A program made the position numbers and the translations under genes. The notes below the pieces were generated by a model. It was not told where the DNA came from. It saw only the letters and a program-made list of their open reading frames with translations, and made no database searches. 64,000 nt of DNA, taken from assembly GCF_020697055.1 (NCBI RefSeq), contig NZ_JAJFBP010000010.1, positions 90,597 through 154,596 of the forward strand, read 5' to 3'. The stretch comes from Panacagrimonas sp. (lineage in GTDB: Bacteria > Pseudomonadota > Gammaproteobacteria > Nevskiales > Nevskiaceae). How positions within the stretch are numbered: position 1 is the stretch's first letter; each line of letters begins with the position of its first letter. Shown piece after piece: positions 16,249 to 26,750 of the stretch.

Positions 16249-16380
16249 GGGGATGCTCCGTCGCGGGTGGCTCCAGATCGACCCTCGAAAGGGTCGAACC
16301 CTGACGGGCTTCCGCGAAACCCGTGCCACTGCGCCGCTCGCCCCCAGCTGGCATCCCATCTCCCTGTTCTTGTTCGCCTA

Positions 16381-16448
16381 GGTTGCGCTCTTGGATCCGG
16401 ATCCCATGCCTCTGTGGGCATCCCCACGGGACCCGGACTGGTGCAACC
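16381..16448 (-). ncRNA. Candidate structured RNA leader upstream of small protein B
   Basis: Three nested stems: outer GGTTGC/GCAACC (16381-16386 with 16443-16448), a 9-bp middle stem with one G-U pair (16397-16405 with 16428-16436) and an inner GTGGG/CCCAC hairpin (16414-16418 with 16423-16427), separated by internal loops. It lies about 130 to 200 bases before the start codon of small protein B. It does not match a riboswitch class I know. It could also be read from the plus strand. Confidence 0.4.
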
Positions 16449-16457
16449 CTTACACAA

Positions 16458-16476
16458 TCTGACAAATCTCGTCAGA
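16458..16476. promoter_or_regulatory. Inverted repeat TCTGAC-N7-GTCAGA
   Basis: A perfect 6-bp inverted repeat in the short AT-rich stretch between dnaJ and the structured region; positioned where the promoter for small protein B would be expected. Operator-like, regulator unknown. Confidence 0.4.
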
Positions 16477-16536
16477 CCTGTCACCCGGGAGACGGTGCAA
16501 TCCGCTTCGACGGCGCCGGACCGCGCGAGAAAAGCC

Positions 16537-17652
16537 TCAGGCCTTGAGGTGGGTCTCGATGAACTTCTTGGCCTTGTCGAGCCACGAAGAAGCCTCGGGA
16601 CTGTGCTTCTGGTCCCCGCCGAACGACTCGCCGAGTTCGCGCAGAAGCTCCTTCTGCTTGCGGTTCAGGTGCATCGGCGTCTCGACGACCACGGTGCACA
16701 GCAGGTCGCCGGTGCCGCCGCCACGCACCGACTTCAGGCCCATTCCGCGCAGGCGGAACACCTTGCCGCTCTGGGTGCCCTCGCCGATCTTGAGAACGGC
16801 CTTGCCGTTGAGCGTCGGGACTTCGAACTCGCCGCCGAGCGCCGCCACCACCAGGCCGATCGGCACCGAGCAGTGCAGGTCGGCGCCGTCACGCTCGAAG
16901 AAATCGTGCGGCTTGACGGTGATCTGGACGTACAGGTCGCCGGGCGTCGCGCCGCGATCGCCGGGCTCGCCCTCGCCCGCAAGGCGGATGCGGTCGCCGG
17001 TATCGACGCCGGCCGGAATCTTGACCTCCAGGGTCTTTTCGCGACGGACCCGCCCGGCGCCGCGGCAGCTCTTGCACGGATCCGAGATCTGCGTGCCGCG
17101 GCCGCGACAATGCGGGCAGCTCTGCTGGAGCACGAAGAAACCCTGCTGCACGCGCACCTGGCCGCCGCCGGCACAGGTCGGGCACTTGCTGGCCGGCTTG
17201 CCGTTTGCGGTGCCGTGGCCGGCGCACTCGGTGCAGGCCTCGAGCGTCGGGATGCGGATCGACTCATTGGTTCCGGTCGCGGCCTGCTCGAGGGTCAGCT
17301 CCATCGAGTAGCGCAGGTCCGAACCGCGCCGCGGACCGCCACGGCTGCCGCCGAAGATGTCGGCAAAGACATCGCCAAAGATGTCGGCAAAGCCGGGACC
17401 GCCTCCGAACCCGCCGCCGCCCGCGCGGCTCAGGCCCTCATGGCCGTGCTTGTCGTAGATGGCGCGCTTGTCGGCGTCCGAGAGCACCTCGTACGCCTCG
17501 CTGCATTCCTTGAACTTCTCCTCGGCCGCCGCGTCACCCGGGTTGCGATCGGGGTGCAGCTTCATCGCGCAGCGCCGGTAGGCGCGCTTGAGGTCGTCGT
17601 CGGTGGCCTGGCGCGACACGCCGAGGACTTCGTAGTAGTCGCGCTTGCTCAT
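16537..17652 (-). CDS. dnaJ: Chaperone DnaJ (Hsp40)
   Basis: 371 residues. The J domain (1-70) has HPDRNPG with the HPD motif that stimulates DnaK ATPase. A glycine/phenylalanine-rich stretch (about 75-105) follows, then the zinc domain with four C-x-x-C-x-G-x-G repeats ([32 protein letters not shown]), then the substrate-binding C-terminal domains. Co-chaperone of DnaK in protein folding and heat-shock control. Located downstream of dnaK on the same strand, separated by 190 bases that contain inverted repeat arrays. A small CCTCA/TGAGG hairpin overlaps its stop codon. Confidence 0.97.
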   Translation of the reverse strand: MSKRDYYEVLGVSRQATDDDLKRAYRRCAMKLHPDRNPGDAAAEEKFKECSEAYEVLSDADKRAIYDKHGHEGLSRAGGGGFGGGPGFADIFGDVFADIFGGSRGGPRRGSDLRYSMELTLEQAATGTNESIRIPTLEACTECAGHGTANGKPASKCPTCAGGGQVRVQQGFFVLQQSCPHCRGRGTQISDPCKSCRGAGRVRREKTLEVKIPAGVDTGDRIRLAGEGEPGDRGATPGDLYVQITVKPHDFFERDGADLHCSVPIGLVVAALGGEFEVPTLNGKAVLKIGEGTQSGKVFRLRGMGLKSVRGGGTGDLLCTVVVETPMHLNRKQKELLRELGESFGGDQKHSPEASSWLDKAKKFIETHLKA

Positions 17653-17658
17653 GACAGC

Positions 17659-17842
17659 CGGGACTCGGGACTCGGGATTCGGGACTCGGGGAGCCGATCT
17701 TTACCTCGCCGATGCATCGATGCGCCCAAGTCTTTGCTCCCGTTCATTCGAATTGATTCAACAACGACACCGGGGCGCATGAGCGCCCCGATGCCCCAAC
17801 TGTGATCTGCGAGTCCCGAGTCCCGAGTCCCGAGTCCCGGCT
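17659..17842. repeat. Inverted arrays of a GGGACTC unit between dnaK and dnaJ
   Basis: At 17659-17694 the unit GGGACTC/GGGATTC occurs four times in a row; at 17811-17842 four units occur in reverse complement (GAGTCCC). The two arrays could pair over about 30 bp around a 115-base loop that itself holds CGGGGCGC-ATGA-GCGCCCCG (17771-17790). Such a structure in the dnaK-dnaJ transcript may lower dnaJ expression or stabilise dnaK mRNA. Confidence 0.8.
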
Positions 17843-19777
<1,935 letters not shown>

Positions 19778-19802
19778 GGGTTGCGCGCTCCGTGATGCGT
19801 GA

Positions 19803-19818
19803 CCGGGACGAGTCCCGG
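19803..19818 (-). promoter_or_regulatory. Hairpin in the dnaK leader
   Basis: CCGGGAC/GTCCCGG can pair (tight loop) about 25 bases before the dnaK start codon. It may affect translation, but it does not cover the ribosome-binding site. Confidence 0.35.
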
Positions 19819-19867
19819 GTGAAGTTGAGGAAATGACGATTCGGTTCGGGTTACAGCTTCAGGGGGT

Positions 19868-19895
19868 ATCTGCAGGTCATCTCGACCCTTTCAAG
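19868..19895 (-). promoter_or_regulatory. RpoH (sigma-32)-like promoter of dnaK
   Basis: On the minus strand CTTGAA (19895-19890), a 13-base spacer and CCTGCAGAT (19876-19868). The -35 is a perfect heat-shock element; the -10 matches the CCCCATNT consensus only partly. The same -35, same spacing and a similar -10 occur before grpE. Confidence 0.55.
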
Positions 19896-19911
19896 ACCCT
19901 TTCGATCCGGT

Positions 19912-20475
19912 TCAATCGGTCGGCGGGGCCTTGGCGACGACCACCATGGCCGGACGCAGCGTGCGTTCGTGCAGTCGGTAGCCCTTCTGCATCACCTCGA
20001 GCACATGGTTCGGCGCGACCTCCGCCGACGGCAGCACGGTCACCGCCTCGTGCAGTTCGGGATTGAACGGTTGCCCGCGCGGATCGACGGGTTCGACGCC
20101 CTGCTTCTTGAGCACGGCGAGCAGCTGCTTGTGCGTCAGCTGCATGCCCTCGATGAGCGCGGCGAGCTGCGCCCCGGGCTTGGCGGCGGCGGCCAGCCCC
20201 AGGTCGAGGCTGTCGGCCACGCCGAGCAGTTCGCCCAGCAGCTTCTCGGCGCCGTACTTGGCGGCGTTGGCGATCTCGCGCTCGGCGCGCTTGCGCACGT
20301 TGTCCAGGTCGGCGATGGCGCGCAGCTGCGCGTCCTTGGCCGCGGCCACGCGCGCTTCGGCGTCGGCCAGCTGCGTGGCGAGCGCGGCGATATCGGGCGT
20401 CCCGGTTTCGCCGCCCGGCATCACGCCGTCGTCGGGATTCGAATAGGAGTCTTCGGGAACGGAGGTTCCAGGCAT
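19912..20475 (-). CDS. grpE: Nucleotide exchange factor GrpE
   Basis: 187 residues: a disordered acidic N terminus, a long coiled-coil helix (about 35-110, with the conserved LRAIADLDNVRKRAEREI region) and a small beta domain (about 125-185, GQPFNPELHEAV, VMQKGYRLHERTLRPAMV). It releases ADP from DnaK. ATG 20475 is taken; a GTG nine bases upstream is an alternative and neither has a strong ribosome-binding site. First gene of grpE-dnaK-dnaJ, divergent from fadE. Confidence 0.95.
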   Translation of the reverse strand: MPGTSVPEDSYSNPDDGVMPGGETGTPDIAALATQLADAEARVAAAKDAQLRAIADLDNVRKRAEREIANAAKYGAEKLLGELLGVADSLDLGLAAAAKPGAQLAALIEGMQLTHKQLLAVLKKQGVEPVDPRGQPFNPELHEAVTVLPSAEVAPNHVLEVMQKGYRLHERTLRPAMVVVAKAPPTD

Positions 20476-20511
20476 GTCGTTCACGGGGCTTGGGAGGTCT
20501 AACGGGTCAGA

Positions 20512-20539
20512 CGTTGCGGGTTGGGCCAGACGTTTCAAG
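20512..20539 (-). promoter_or_regulatory. RpoH-like promoter of grpE
   Basis: CTTGAA (20539-20534), 13-base spacer, CCCGCAACG (20520-20512), 37 bases before the grpE start. It parallels the element before dnaK. Confidence 0.5.
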
Positions 20540-20653
20540 GCGCCGGCGTACCGCGGGGCGCGGATTGTACGGCCCTGCCGCCGACGACCGCAGCCGTCCG
20601 ACGTCCCGGGCATCCGAATTGCGGCGCCCGGCCGATCGTCGATGGGAGCCCCC

Positions 20654-22924
20654 ATGTTCGCGATGCTGATGAAGTGGATGAGCTCGGCCGGCATCCTGCC
20701 GCGCCTGTCCGAAACCGAACGCGAGGCGCTCGACGCCGGCACCGTGTGGATCGACGGCGACCTGTTCGCCGGACGCCTCGACGTCGAGCGCCTGCATCGC
20801 GAGCCCTACGGGCGCCTGAGCGACGACGAGCAGGCCTTCCTCGACGGACCGGTCGAGGAGCTGCTCGCGCGCACCGATCGCTACGAGATCGGACGCACCA
20901 AGCGCGTGCCCGACGAGCTGATGCAGTTCATCAAGGACCAGGGCTTCATGGGCCTGGCGATCCCGCGCGAGTACGGCGGCAAGCAGTTCTCGACGCTGGC
21001 CATCAGCACCATCCTGGCCAAGATCGGGCCGGTCAGTTCGACGGTCGGCACGCTGGTGGTGATTCCCAACTCGCTGGGCGCCGGCGAACTGGTGCTGCAC
21101 TACGGCACCGAGGCGCAGAAGACGCACTACCTGCCGCGGCTGGCGCGCGGCCAGTACGTGCCCTGCTTCGGCCTGACCGAACCCGGCGCCGGATCCGACG
21201 CCGCCTCGATCAAGGCCGAGGGCCTGGTGTTCCGCGACGGCGACGGCCGAGTGCGCATCCGCCTGAACTTTCGCAAGCGCTACATCACGCTCGCCCCGAT
21301 CGCGGACCTGTGCACGATCGCCTGTCGCCTGCGCGATCCCGACAACCTGCTCGGACGCAACGCGCCCAACCCCGACGGCGACCTGGGCATCACCTGCGTG
21401 CTGGTGCACAAGGGCACGCCGGGACTGGACAGCGGACGCCATCACGATCCGATCGGCGATCCGTTCTACAACGGTCCGCTGGTCGGCAAGGACGTGGTGG
21501 TGGGACTCGACGCGATCATCGGCGGACCCGAACGCGCCGGTCAGGGGTGGACGATGCTGATGCAGCAGCTCGCCGGCGGTCGCGCCGTGTCGCTGCCGGC
21601 CGGCGCGGTAGGCACCGCCAAGCTCACGGCGGTCGCCGCGGGCGCGTACTCGATGGTGCGCCAGCAGTTCGGGATCCCGATCGGCCGCATGGAAGGCGTC
21701 GAGGAAAAGATCGGGCGCATCGCCGGGCTGACCTATCTGCTCGAGGCATCGCGCGTGTTCGCCTGCACGGCGATCGACAACGGCCAGCAGCCGCCGGTGA
21801 TCTCGGCCGTGCTCAAGGCCTACACCACCGAGATCTCGCAGCAGCTGGTGATCGACGGCATGGACGTCTTCGCCGGCGCGGCGGTGATGCAGGGCCCGCA
21901 GAACATCCTGGGCATGGCGTACAAGTCGGCGCCGGTGGCGATCACCGTCGAGGGCGCGAACATCCTGACGCGCACGCTGATGATCTTCGGCCAGGGCGCC
22001 ACGCGCTGCCATCCATATGCGTTGAAAGTGCTCGACGGCGTCGAACGTCGCGACGTGGGCGCCTTCCGCGGTGCGCTGCTCGGCTGGATCGGCCACTTCC
22101 TCACCGGCCTGCTGCGCGCCGAAGGCCACTTCCTCACGCGTGGCCTGTTCGTGCGCACGTCCGACGTCGCGCCCGAGACGCGGCGCTATCACCAGCTGTT
22201 GGGATGGGCGGCGACGCGCTTCGGCGTGATGACGGACCTGGCGATGTTCGCCATCGGCGGACGCCTCAAGCGTCGCGGCAAGCTCACCGGTCGCTACGCC
22301 GATGCGCTGGCCTGGCTGGTGCTCGGCGCCAGCTGCCTGCGCCGCTACGAAGCCGAAGGCCGCAAGCGCGAGGACCTGCCGATGCTCCAGTACGCGATGG
22401 AGCACACGCTCGGCCGTCTGCAGGACGCGTTCGAGGGCATCTATCGCAATTTCGACGGCCCGCTGGGCTGGTGGACCCGCACCCTCGGCGTGTTCGAGCT
22501 GCGCCTGAATCCGATCGGGTCGGCGCCCAAGGACGCGCACAGCGCGCGCGCGGCGCGCTGCATCCAGAGCGACTCGGCGCAGTTCCGCCGCCTGGGCTAC
22601 GGCGTGCACCTGCCGCGCGACACGTCGCGCGGCCTGGGCCGGCTGCTCGAGGCATTCGCCGTCATCAGCCGCGCGCACCCCGCGGCCGAGCGGATCATCC
22701 AGGCGCAGAAGGCGCGCCGCCTGCCGCGCGGTTATCTGCCCGCGCAGATCGCCGACGAGGCGCAGCGCGCCGGCGTGATCGACGCGTCCGAGGTCGCGCT
22801 GCTCAAGCAGGCGCTCGGCACGCGGCTCGAGGCCATCGAGGTCGACGACTTCGCGCCCGAAGCCTATTTCGCGCGGATCGACGACGACGGCGCTGCCACC
22901 TACGATCGCGCGGTCAACGCCTGA
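20654..22924 (+). CDS. fadE: Acyl-CoA dehydrogenase FadE
   Basis: 756 residues, in the size class of FadE (two-domain enzyme with a C-terminal extension) rather than the 380-residue acyl-CoA dehydrogenases. The FAD/substrate signature CFGLTEPGAGSDAAS is near 175-190, and the N terminus has the FadE-like LSETEREALDAGTVW. VEGANILTRTLMIFGQGA is in the region of the catalytic base. It performs the first, FAD-linked oxidation step of fatty-acid beta-oxidation. ATG 20654 has GGGAG six bases upstream; it lacks the extra hydrophobic N terminus of the E. coli protein. Not clustered with other fad genes, though a FadL-type porin lies at 62439. Confidence 0.93.
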   Translation: MFAMLMKWMSSAGILPRLSETEREALDAGTVWIDGDLFAGRLDVERLHREPYGRLSDDEQAFLDGPVEELLARTDRYEIGRTKRVPDELMQFIKDQGFMGLAIPREYGGKQFSTLAISTILAKIGPVSSTVGTLVVIPNSLGAGELVLHYGTEAQKTHYLPRLARGQYVPCFGLTEPGAGSDAASIKAEGLVFRDGDGRVRIRLNFRKRYITLAPIADLCTIACRLRDPDNLLGRNAPNPDGDLGITCVLVHKGTPGLDSGRHHDPIGDPFYNGPLVGKDVVVGLDAIIGGPERAGQGWTMLMQQLAGGRAVSLPAGAVGTAKLTAVAAGAYSMVRQQFGIPIGRMEGVEEKIGRIAGLTYLLEASRVFACTAIDNGQQPPVISAVLKAYTTEISQQLVIDGMDVFAGAAVMQGPQNILGMAYKSAPVAITVEGANILTRTLMIFGQGATRCHPYALKVLDGVERRDVGAFRGALLGWIGHFLTGLLRAEGHFLTRGLFVRTSDVAPETRRYHQLLGWAATRFGVMTDLAMFAIGGRLKRRGKLTGRYADALAWLVLGASCLRRYEAEGRKREDLPMLQYAMEHTLGRLQDAFEGIYRNFDGPLGWWTRTLGVFELRLNPIGSAPKDAHSARAARCIQSDSAQFRRLGYGVHLPRDTSRGLGRLLEAFAVISRAHPAAERIIQAQKARRLPRGYLPAQIADEAQRAGVIDASEVALLKQALGTRLEAIEVDDFAPEAYFARIDDDGAATYDRAVNA

Positions 22925-23009
22925 GCCGGCGCGCCCGCAGGACGATTCGACGCAGGCGTCTTCCGCTCGCCATCCGGGCCCGGGCCGCCCGCGCTTAGAA
23001 TCCGCGCCC

Positions 23010-24155
23010 ATGCTCGACTCCCTTCCCGAGAACTGGATCTACACCGGCCTGGCCGTCCTGATCGGCGGCATCGCGGTGAGCCTGACGATCCATTGGACGG
23101 CGCGCTCGATGGACACCGGCGCCCACGTCTGGTCGCGCGCGCTGCGCCGGCGCATGGGCGTGCTGCCCGAGCGGCGCATCGGCGAGCTGCGCTGGGTGGC
23201 CCTGGCGCTGCAGTTCACGCTGTGGACGGTGATGGGCTACGTCCTGCTGCGCCTGTGGGAGCTCGACGAGCTCGGCCACAATTTCGTCGACACGCTGCTG
23301 GGCACCGGCATCAAGCTCGGCGCGAACACCACGATCGTGCCGGGCAAGGTGCTGCTGGGACTGCTGGCCTTCCTGCTGCTGGTGACGTTCACGCGCTGGT
23401 TCAAACGCAAGCTCGAACGCGACCTGCTGCCGCTGACCAACATGGAACCGAGCGTGCGGCTGTCGGTCGCCACGCTCTTCGGTTACGTCACCTTCATCTT
23501 CGCGATGATGGTCGGCCTGTCCGCCGCGGGACTGAACCTTTCGAAGATCGCGCTGGTCGCCGGCGCCCTGTCGGTCGGCATCGGTTTCGGCCTGCAGAAC
23601 ATCGTCAACAACTTCGTCTCCGGACTGATCCTGCTGTTCGAACGGCCGGTGCGCGTGGGCGACTACATCAAGGTCGGATCCACGCTGGGGTACGTGCGCA
23701 GCATCCGCATCCGGTCCACCGAGATCGAGAACGACGAGCGCGTGAGCGTGATCGTGCCCAACTCCGCGCTGCTCCAGGCCGAGGTCGAGAACTGGAACTA
23801 TCGCAGCAACCTCGGACGCGTCGTGGTCGGCTTCAACGTTTCCCACTCCACCGATCCGGAGCAGATGCGCCAGCTGCTGCTGGACGCCGCGATCGCCCAT
23901 CCGCAGGTGTTCAAGCAGGGCGAGATGAGCACGGTGCTCGGGCCGTCGGTGGCGCTCAAGGACGTGACCGAGAGCAGCATGCGCTTCGAGCTCACCGCCG
24001 GAGTCCGCAACATCAACGCCCGGGGCGGCGTCGCCAGCGACCTGCGCTTCGACGTGATGCGCCGCATCCGCGAGAGCGATCCGCCGATCCAGTTTCCGCA
24101 GACGACGGTGTGGATGCGCGAAGTCGAGCCCGCCGCGCCGCCGGCCTTGCGCTGA
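23010..24155 (+). CDS. MscS-family mechanosensitive channel
   Basis: 381 residues: membrane helices at about 10-28, 62-85, 107-127 and 155-180, then the pore-lining helix and beta domain with the family signature GALSVGIGFGLQNIVNNFVSG (near 185-205) followed by LLFERPVRVGDYIKV. The C-terminal alpha/beta part closes the cytoplasmic cage. Inner-membrane protein that opens under membrane tension during hypo-osmotic shock. Length lies between MscS and the longer YbdG type. The next gene starts nine bases downstream, suggesting co-transcription. Confidence 0.93.
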   Translation: MLDSLPENWIYTGLAVLIGGIAVSLTIHWTARSMDTGAHVWSRALRRRMGVLPERRIGELRWVALALQFTLWTVMGYVLLRLWELDELGHNFVDTLLGTGIKLGANTTIVPGKVLLGLLAFLLLVTFTRWFKRKLERDLLPLTNMEPSVRLSVATLFGYVTFIFAMMVGLSAAGLNLSKIALVAGALSVGIGFGLQNIVNNFVSGLILLFERPVRVGDYIKVGSTLGYVRSIRIRSTEIENDERVSVIVPNSALLQAEVENWNYRSNLGRVVVGFNVSHSTDPEQMRQLLLDAAIAHPQVFKQGEMSTVLGPSVALKDVTESSMRFELTAGVRNINARGGVASDLRFDVMRRIRESDPPIQFPQTTVWMREVEPAAPPALR

Positions 24156-24163
24156 AGCGCGCC

Positions 24164-25216
24164 ATGTCGCCGTCGTTCGGCCGCATCGTCGAATCGCGAT
24201 TCCTGCCGCATCCGCTGATGCCGGCACCGCACCTGCAGACCATCGCGCCGGCGTTGCTGCGGCGCACGCCGCGCCTGGCGCTGCGCGTCGAGCGGCTCGA
24301 TACGCCCGACGGCGACTTCGTGGATCTGGGCTGGGCCGGAGAATGGAACGCCGCCGGACCGATCGCGATCCTGGTGCACGGCCTGGGCGGCGGATTCGAA
24401 TCCAAATACCTGCTCGGCACCGGCGCGCGCCTGGCCGCCGCCGGATGGCGCGTGTGCGTGCTGCTGCTGCGCGGCGCCTCGCCCGAGCCCAACCGCCTGG
24501 ATCGGGCCTACAACCAGGGCGACACCGCCGACCTGCGCCACCTGTGGCGCGTGCTGCGCGGGCGTGAGCCGGACACGTTCGTCGCGACGGTGGGCTGGTC
24601 GCTGGGCGGAAACGTCACGCTCAAGGCGCTGGGCGAGGAAGGCGACGATGCGCCGGTCGACGCCGCCTGCGCGGTGAGCGTCCCGTTCCGGCTTCGCGAG
24701 TGCGTCGAGCATCTGCGCATCGGCTTCGCACGCCAGTACCAGAAGCGCCTGCTCGATTCGCTCAAGGACATGGTGCGGCGCAAGAACGCATACCGGCCCA
24801 TCGCCGCGCCGGCCGACGTGCCCAAGGCGCTCGCCGCGCGCGACTTCTTCGAGTTCGACGACGCGTTCACCGCGCCGCTCAACGGCTATCGCGACGCCGA
24901 GGACTACTACGCGCGCGCGGCCTGCGGACAGTTCTTGGCGCACGTGCGCCGGCCCACGCTGATCCTGCACGCGCTCGACGACCCGTTCATGGTGCCGTCG
25001 GTGATTCCCGCGGCCTCGCAGCTTTCAGCGGACGTGACGCTGGAGTTGTCGCCGCGCGGCGGTCATGTGGGCTTCATCTCCGCCGGGCCGATGGGACGGC
25101 CGGTGTGCTGGTCGGAGGAATACCTGTGCCGTCACCTTGCAACCGTGCTGGCCGGCGGTCGCGCGGTCTACGACGCGTCGCGCGCCGCGACCCCGCTGCG
25201 GACGATGCCGGCGTGA
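24164..25216 (+). CDS. YheT-type alpha/beta hydrolase
   Basis: 350 residues of the YheT/ABHD hydrolase group. N-terminal LMPAPHLQTIAPALLRR is the family entry motif. The oxyanion region is VHGLGGG (about 72-78), the nucleophile serine is in GWSLGGN (about 141-147), the acid is probably the aspartate of ALDDPFM and the histidine is in GGHVGF near the C terminus. Cytoplasmic esterase-like enzyme with unknown physiological substrate. Its ATG lies nine bases after the MscS-type gene. The last 49 bases overlap the 3' end of the gene on the opposite strand. Confidence 0.88.
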   Translation: MSPSFGRIVESRFLPHPLMPAPHLQTIAPALLRRTPRLALRVERLDTPDGDFVDLGWAGEWNAAGPIAILVHGLGGGFESKYLLGTGARLAAAGWRVCVLLLRGASPEPNRLDRAYNQGDTADLRHLWRVLRGREPDTFVATVGWSLGGNVTLKALGEEGDDAPVDAACAVSVPFRLRECVEHLRIGFARQYQKRLLDSLKDMVRRKNAYRPIAAPADVPKALAARDFFEFDDAFTAPLNGYRDAEDYYARAACGQFLAHVRRPTLILHALDDPFMVPSVIPAASQLSADVTLELSPRGGHVGFISAGPMGRPVCWSEEYLCRHLATVLAGGRAVYDASRAATPLRTMPA

Positions 25217-25587
25217 ACGTAGCCCGGGCGAAGGCCGGGGCCTAGCGGCCCTTCCGAATACTGGAGGAAGCGCCGGCGCAGGATCGCGCTGAAGCGGCGC
25301 TCCCCCAGTGCACCGGCGGACAGCAGCGCGCCGGCCGCGATCACCACGGGTTGCGCTCCGCAAAGCGCCGCCACCACGGTCAGCACGATGCAGCCGCAGC
25401 CGAGCCAGGACGTCAGCGCGATCGAGTGATCGAATCCTTCGGCGTACCAGCGAACGAGGCGCTGTTCGTCGCGCGTGCGCGGCTGGATCCCGATGCATCG
25501 CATTGCCAGCTGGCGCAACGCCCAGGCGTCGACCACCTCGGCCAGCAGTACCGCCGTCAACGCACCCGCGATGATCCAGTCGACCAC
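25168..25587 (-). CDS. Small membrane protein of unknown function
   Basis: 139 residues from GTG 25587, preceded by GAGGAGAGG at good spacing. Two hydrophobic regions, about 4-24 and 62-95, suggest two to three membrane spans. I do not recognise the family. The last ~30 residues are encoded by GC-rich intergenic-type sequence and by the antisense of the YheT-type gene, so the C terminus may have been extended by loss of an earlier stop codon. Confidence 0.5.
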   Translation of the reverse strand: MVDWIIAGALTAVLLAEVVDAWALRQLAMRCIGIQPRTRDEQRLVRWYAEGFDHSIALTSWLGCGCIVLTVVAALCGAQPVVIAAGALLSAGALGERRFSAILRRRFLQYSEGPLGPGLRPGYVHAGIVRSGVAARDAS

Positions 25588-25733
25588 GTGCCTCTCCTCG
25601 TTCCGCGTCCTGGTGGACTACGGATACGCCCCGTGCAAGCGCAGTGCCCGGGAAGGTCGACTCGACGGCAGTGGCGGCCCGACAGCGTGACCAAAGGCCG
25701 TCGCGGGCGGATCGAACGGCGCGGCCCTGGACC

Positions 25734-26144
25734 TCAGTCCGATCCCCGCGCGAGCCACACGCGTACGCAGTTGCGCGTTCCGCGGCGACGGTATTCGTGG
25801 CGCAACGAGAATCCGTCGATCAGCACGACGCCCAGTCCGCCGACGGGACGATCTTCCGGCGCGCGCCGATGCGTGGCATCGGCCAGGTGCGAGAACGGAT
25901 CGCAGGCGATGCCGTGGTCCTCGAACGCCAGCTCCAGCTCGTCGCCCGGCGCGGCCTGCAATTCGACGTGGACCGAGCTCGTCGCCGGCGCCCGGCCGTG
26001 ACGCACGCAGTTGACGAACAGCTCCTCGACGATCAGCGTCGCCCGCAGCGCCGTGTCGTGCGCGGCACCCAGCGCTTCGGCGCGGCGCTCGACGAATGCG
26101 AGCACCGTCGACAGCGCTTCGAGTCGGGCATCGAAATCGGCCAT
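25734..26144 (-). CDS. RsbW-like anti-sigma factor kinase (HATPase)
   Basis: 136 residues, one GHKL ATPase domain. The N box is VEELFVN with Asn45, the G1 box D76-x-G78 (FEDHG) and the G2 box G102-G-L-G105. This is the size and layout of serine-kinase anti-sigma factors (RsbW/SpoIIAB), which phosphorylate a STAS partner. The likely STAS partner is at 29487 and the matching phosphatase at 27368. ATG 26144 is chosen for family length; the longer frame upstream is basic and low-complexity. No sigma factor gene is adjacent, so the output may be a different protein. Confidence 0.82.
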   Translation of the reverse strand: MADFDARLEALSTVLAFVERRAEALGAAHDTALRATLIVEELFVNCVRHGRAPATSSVHVELQAAPGDELELAFEDHGIACDPFSHLADATHRRAPEDRPVGGLGVVLIDGFSLRHEYRRRGTRNCVRVWLARGSD

Positions 26145-26258
26145 GCGCCCTGCGATGGAGATCGGAACAACGCGCGGACGATACGTCGATCGGGACGGAT
26201 CGCTCGCGCGCGGCGAATTATGATGGCACTCCCCTCGCACGCGCCCGCTGGATCCACC

Positions 26259-26750
26259 ATGCACTCGTGCCCTGCCCGCCGCCCGCCGCACCGCGGGCTA
26301 CCGCTCGTCGTCGCGCTGGTTCTCGCCGTGCTGGCGCCGCTGGCGCCACGGGCCGCGGACGCGCCGCAGCCCGTCGCGCGCGTGGCCACCGTCAAGACGC
26401 TGCACGGTCCGGCCACGGTCGAACGCGACGGCCGCACGCTGCCGCTGCAACAGGGCATGGCGCTGCTGCAATCCGACACCGTCGTGACCGGCAACGGCTC
26501 GACCGTGGGCCTGGGTTTCGACGACGAGGCGCTGGTGTCGCTGGGCCCGGACAGCCGGCTGCTGATCGACCGATTCCGCTTCGATCGCACGACCCACGGC
26601 GGCGAGTTCGACGCAACGCTGTCGCGCGGCCGCATGGCGGTGGTGTCCGGAAAGATCGCCAAGTCGCGGATCGACGCGATGAAGGTGCGTACCCCCACCG
26701 CGCTGCTCGGCGTGCGCGGCACCGAGTTCGTGGTCGACGCCGGGCCGTGA
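26259..26750 (+). CDS. Secreted FecR-domain protein
   Basis: 163 residues: a signal peptide (about 1-35, LPLVVALVLAVLAPL, ending RAADA) and a FecR domain (about 45-163). The domain shows QQGMALLQSDTVVTGNGSTVGLGF, SGKIAKS and the C-terminal TPTALLGVRGTEFVV typical of periplasmic FecR-domain proteins that are not TonB regulators. ATG at 26259 is preferred, with two in-frame ATGs at 26220/26223 as alternatives. Its stop overlaps the next gene's start (TGATG), so the two are co-translated. Divergent from the RsbW-like gene. Confidence 0.82.
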   Translation: MHSCPARRPPHRGLPLVVALVLAVLAPLAPRAADAPQPVARVATVKTLHGPATVERDGRTLPLQQGMALLQSDTVVTGNGSTVGLGFDDEALVSLGPDSRLLIDRFRFDRTTHGGEFDATLSRGRMAVVSGKIAKSRIDAMKVRTPTALLGVRGTEFVVDAGP

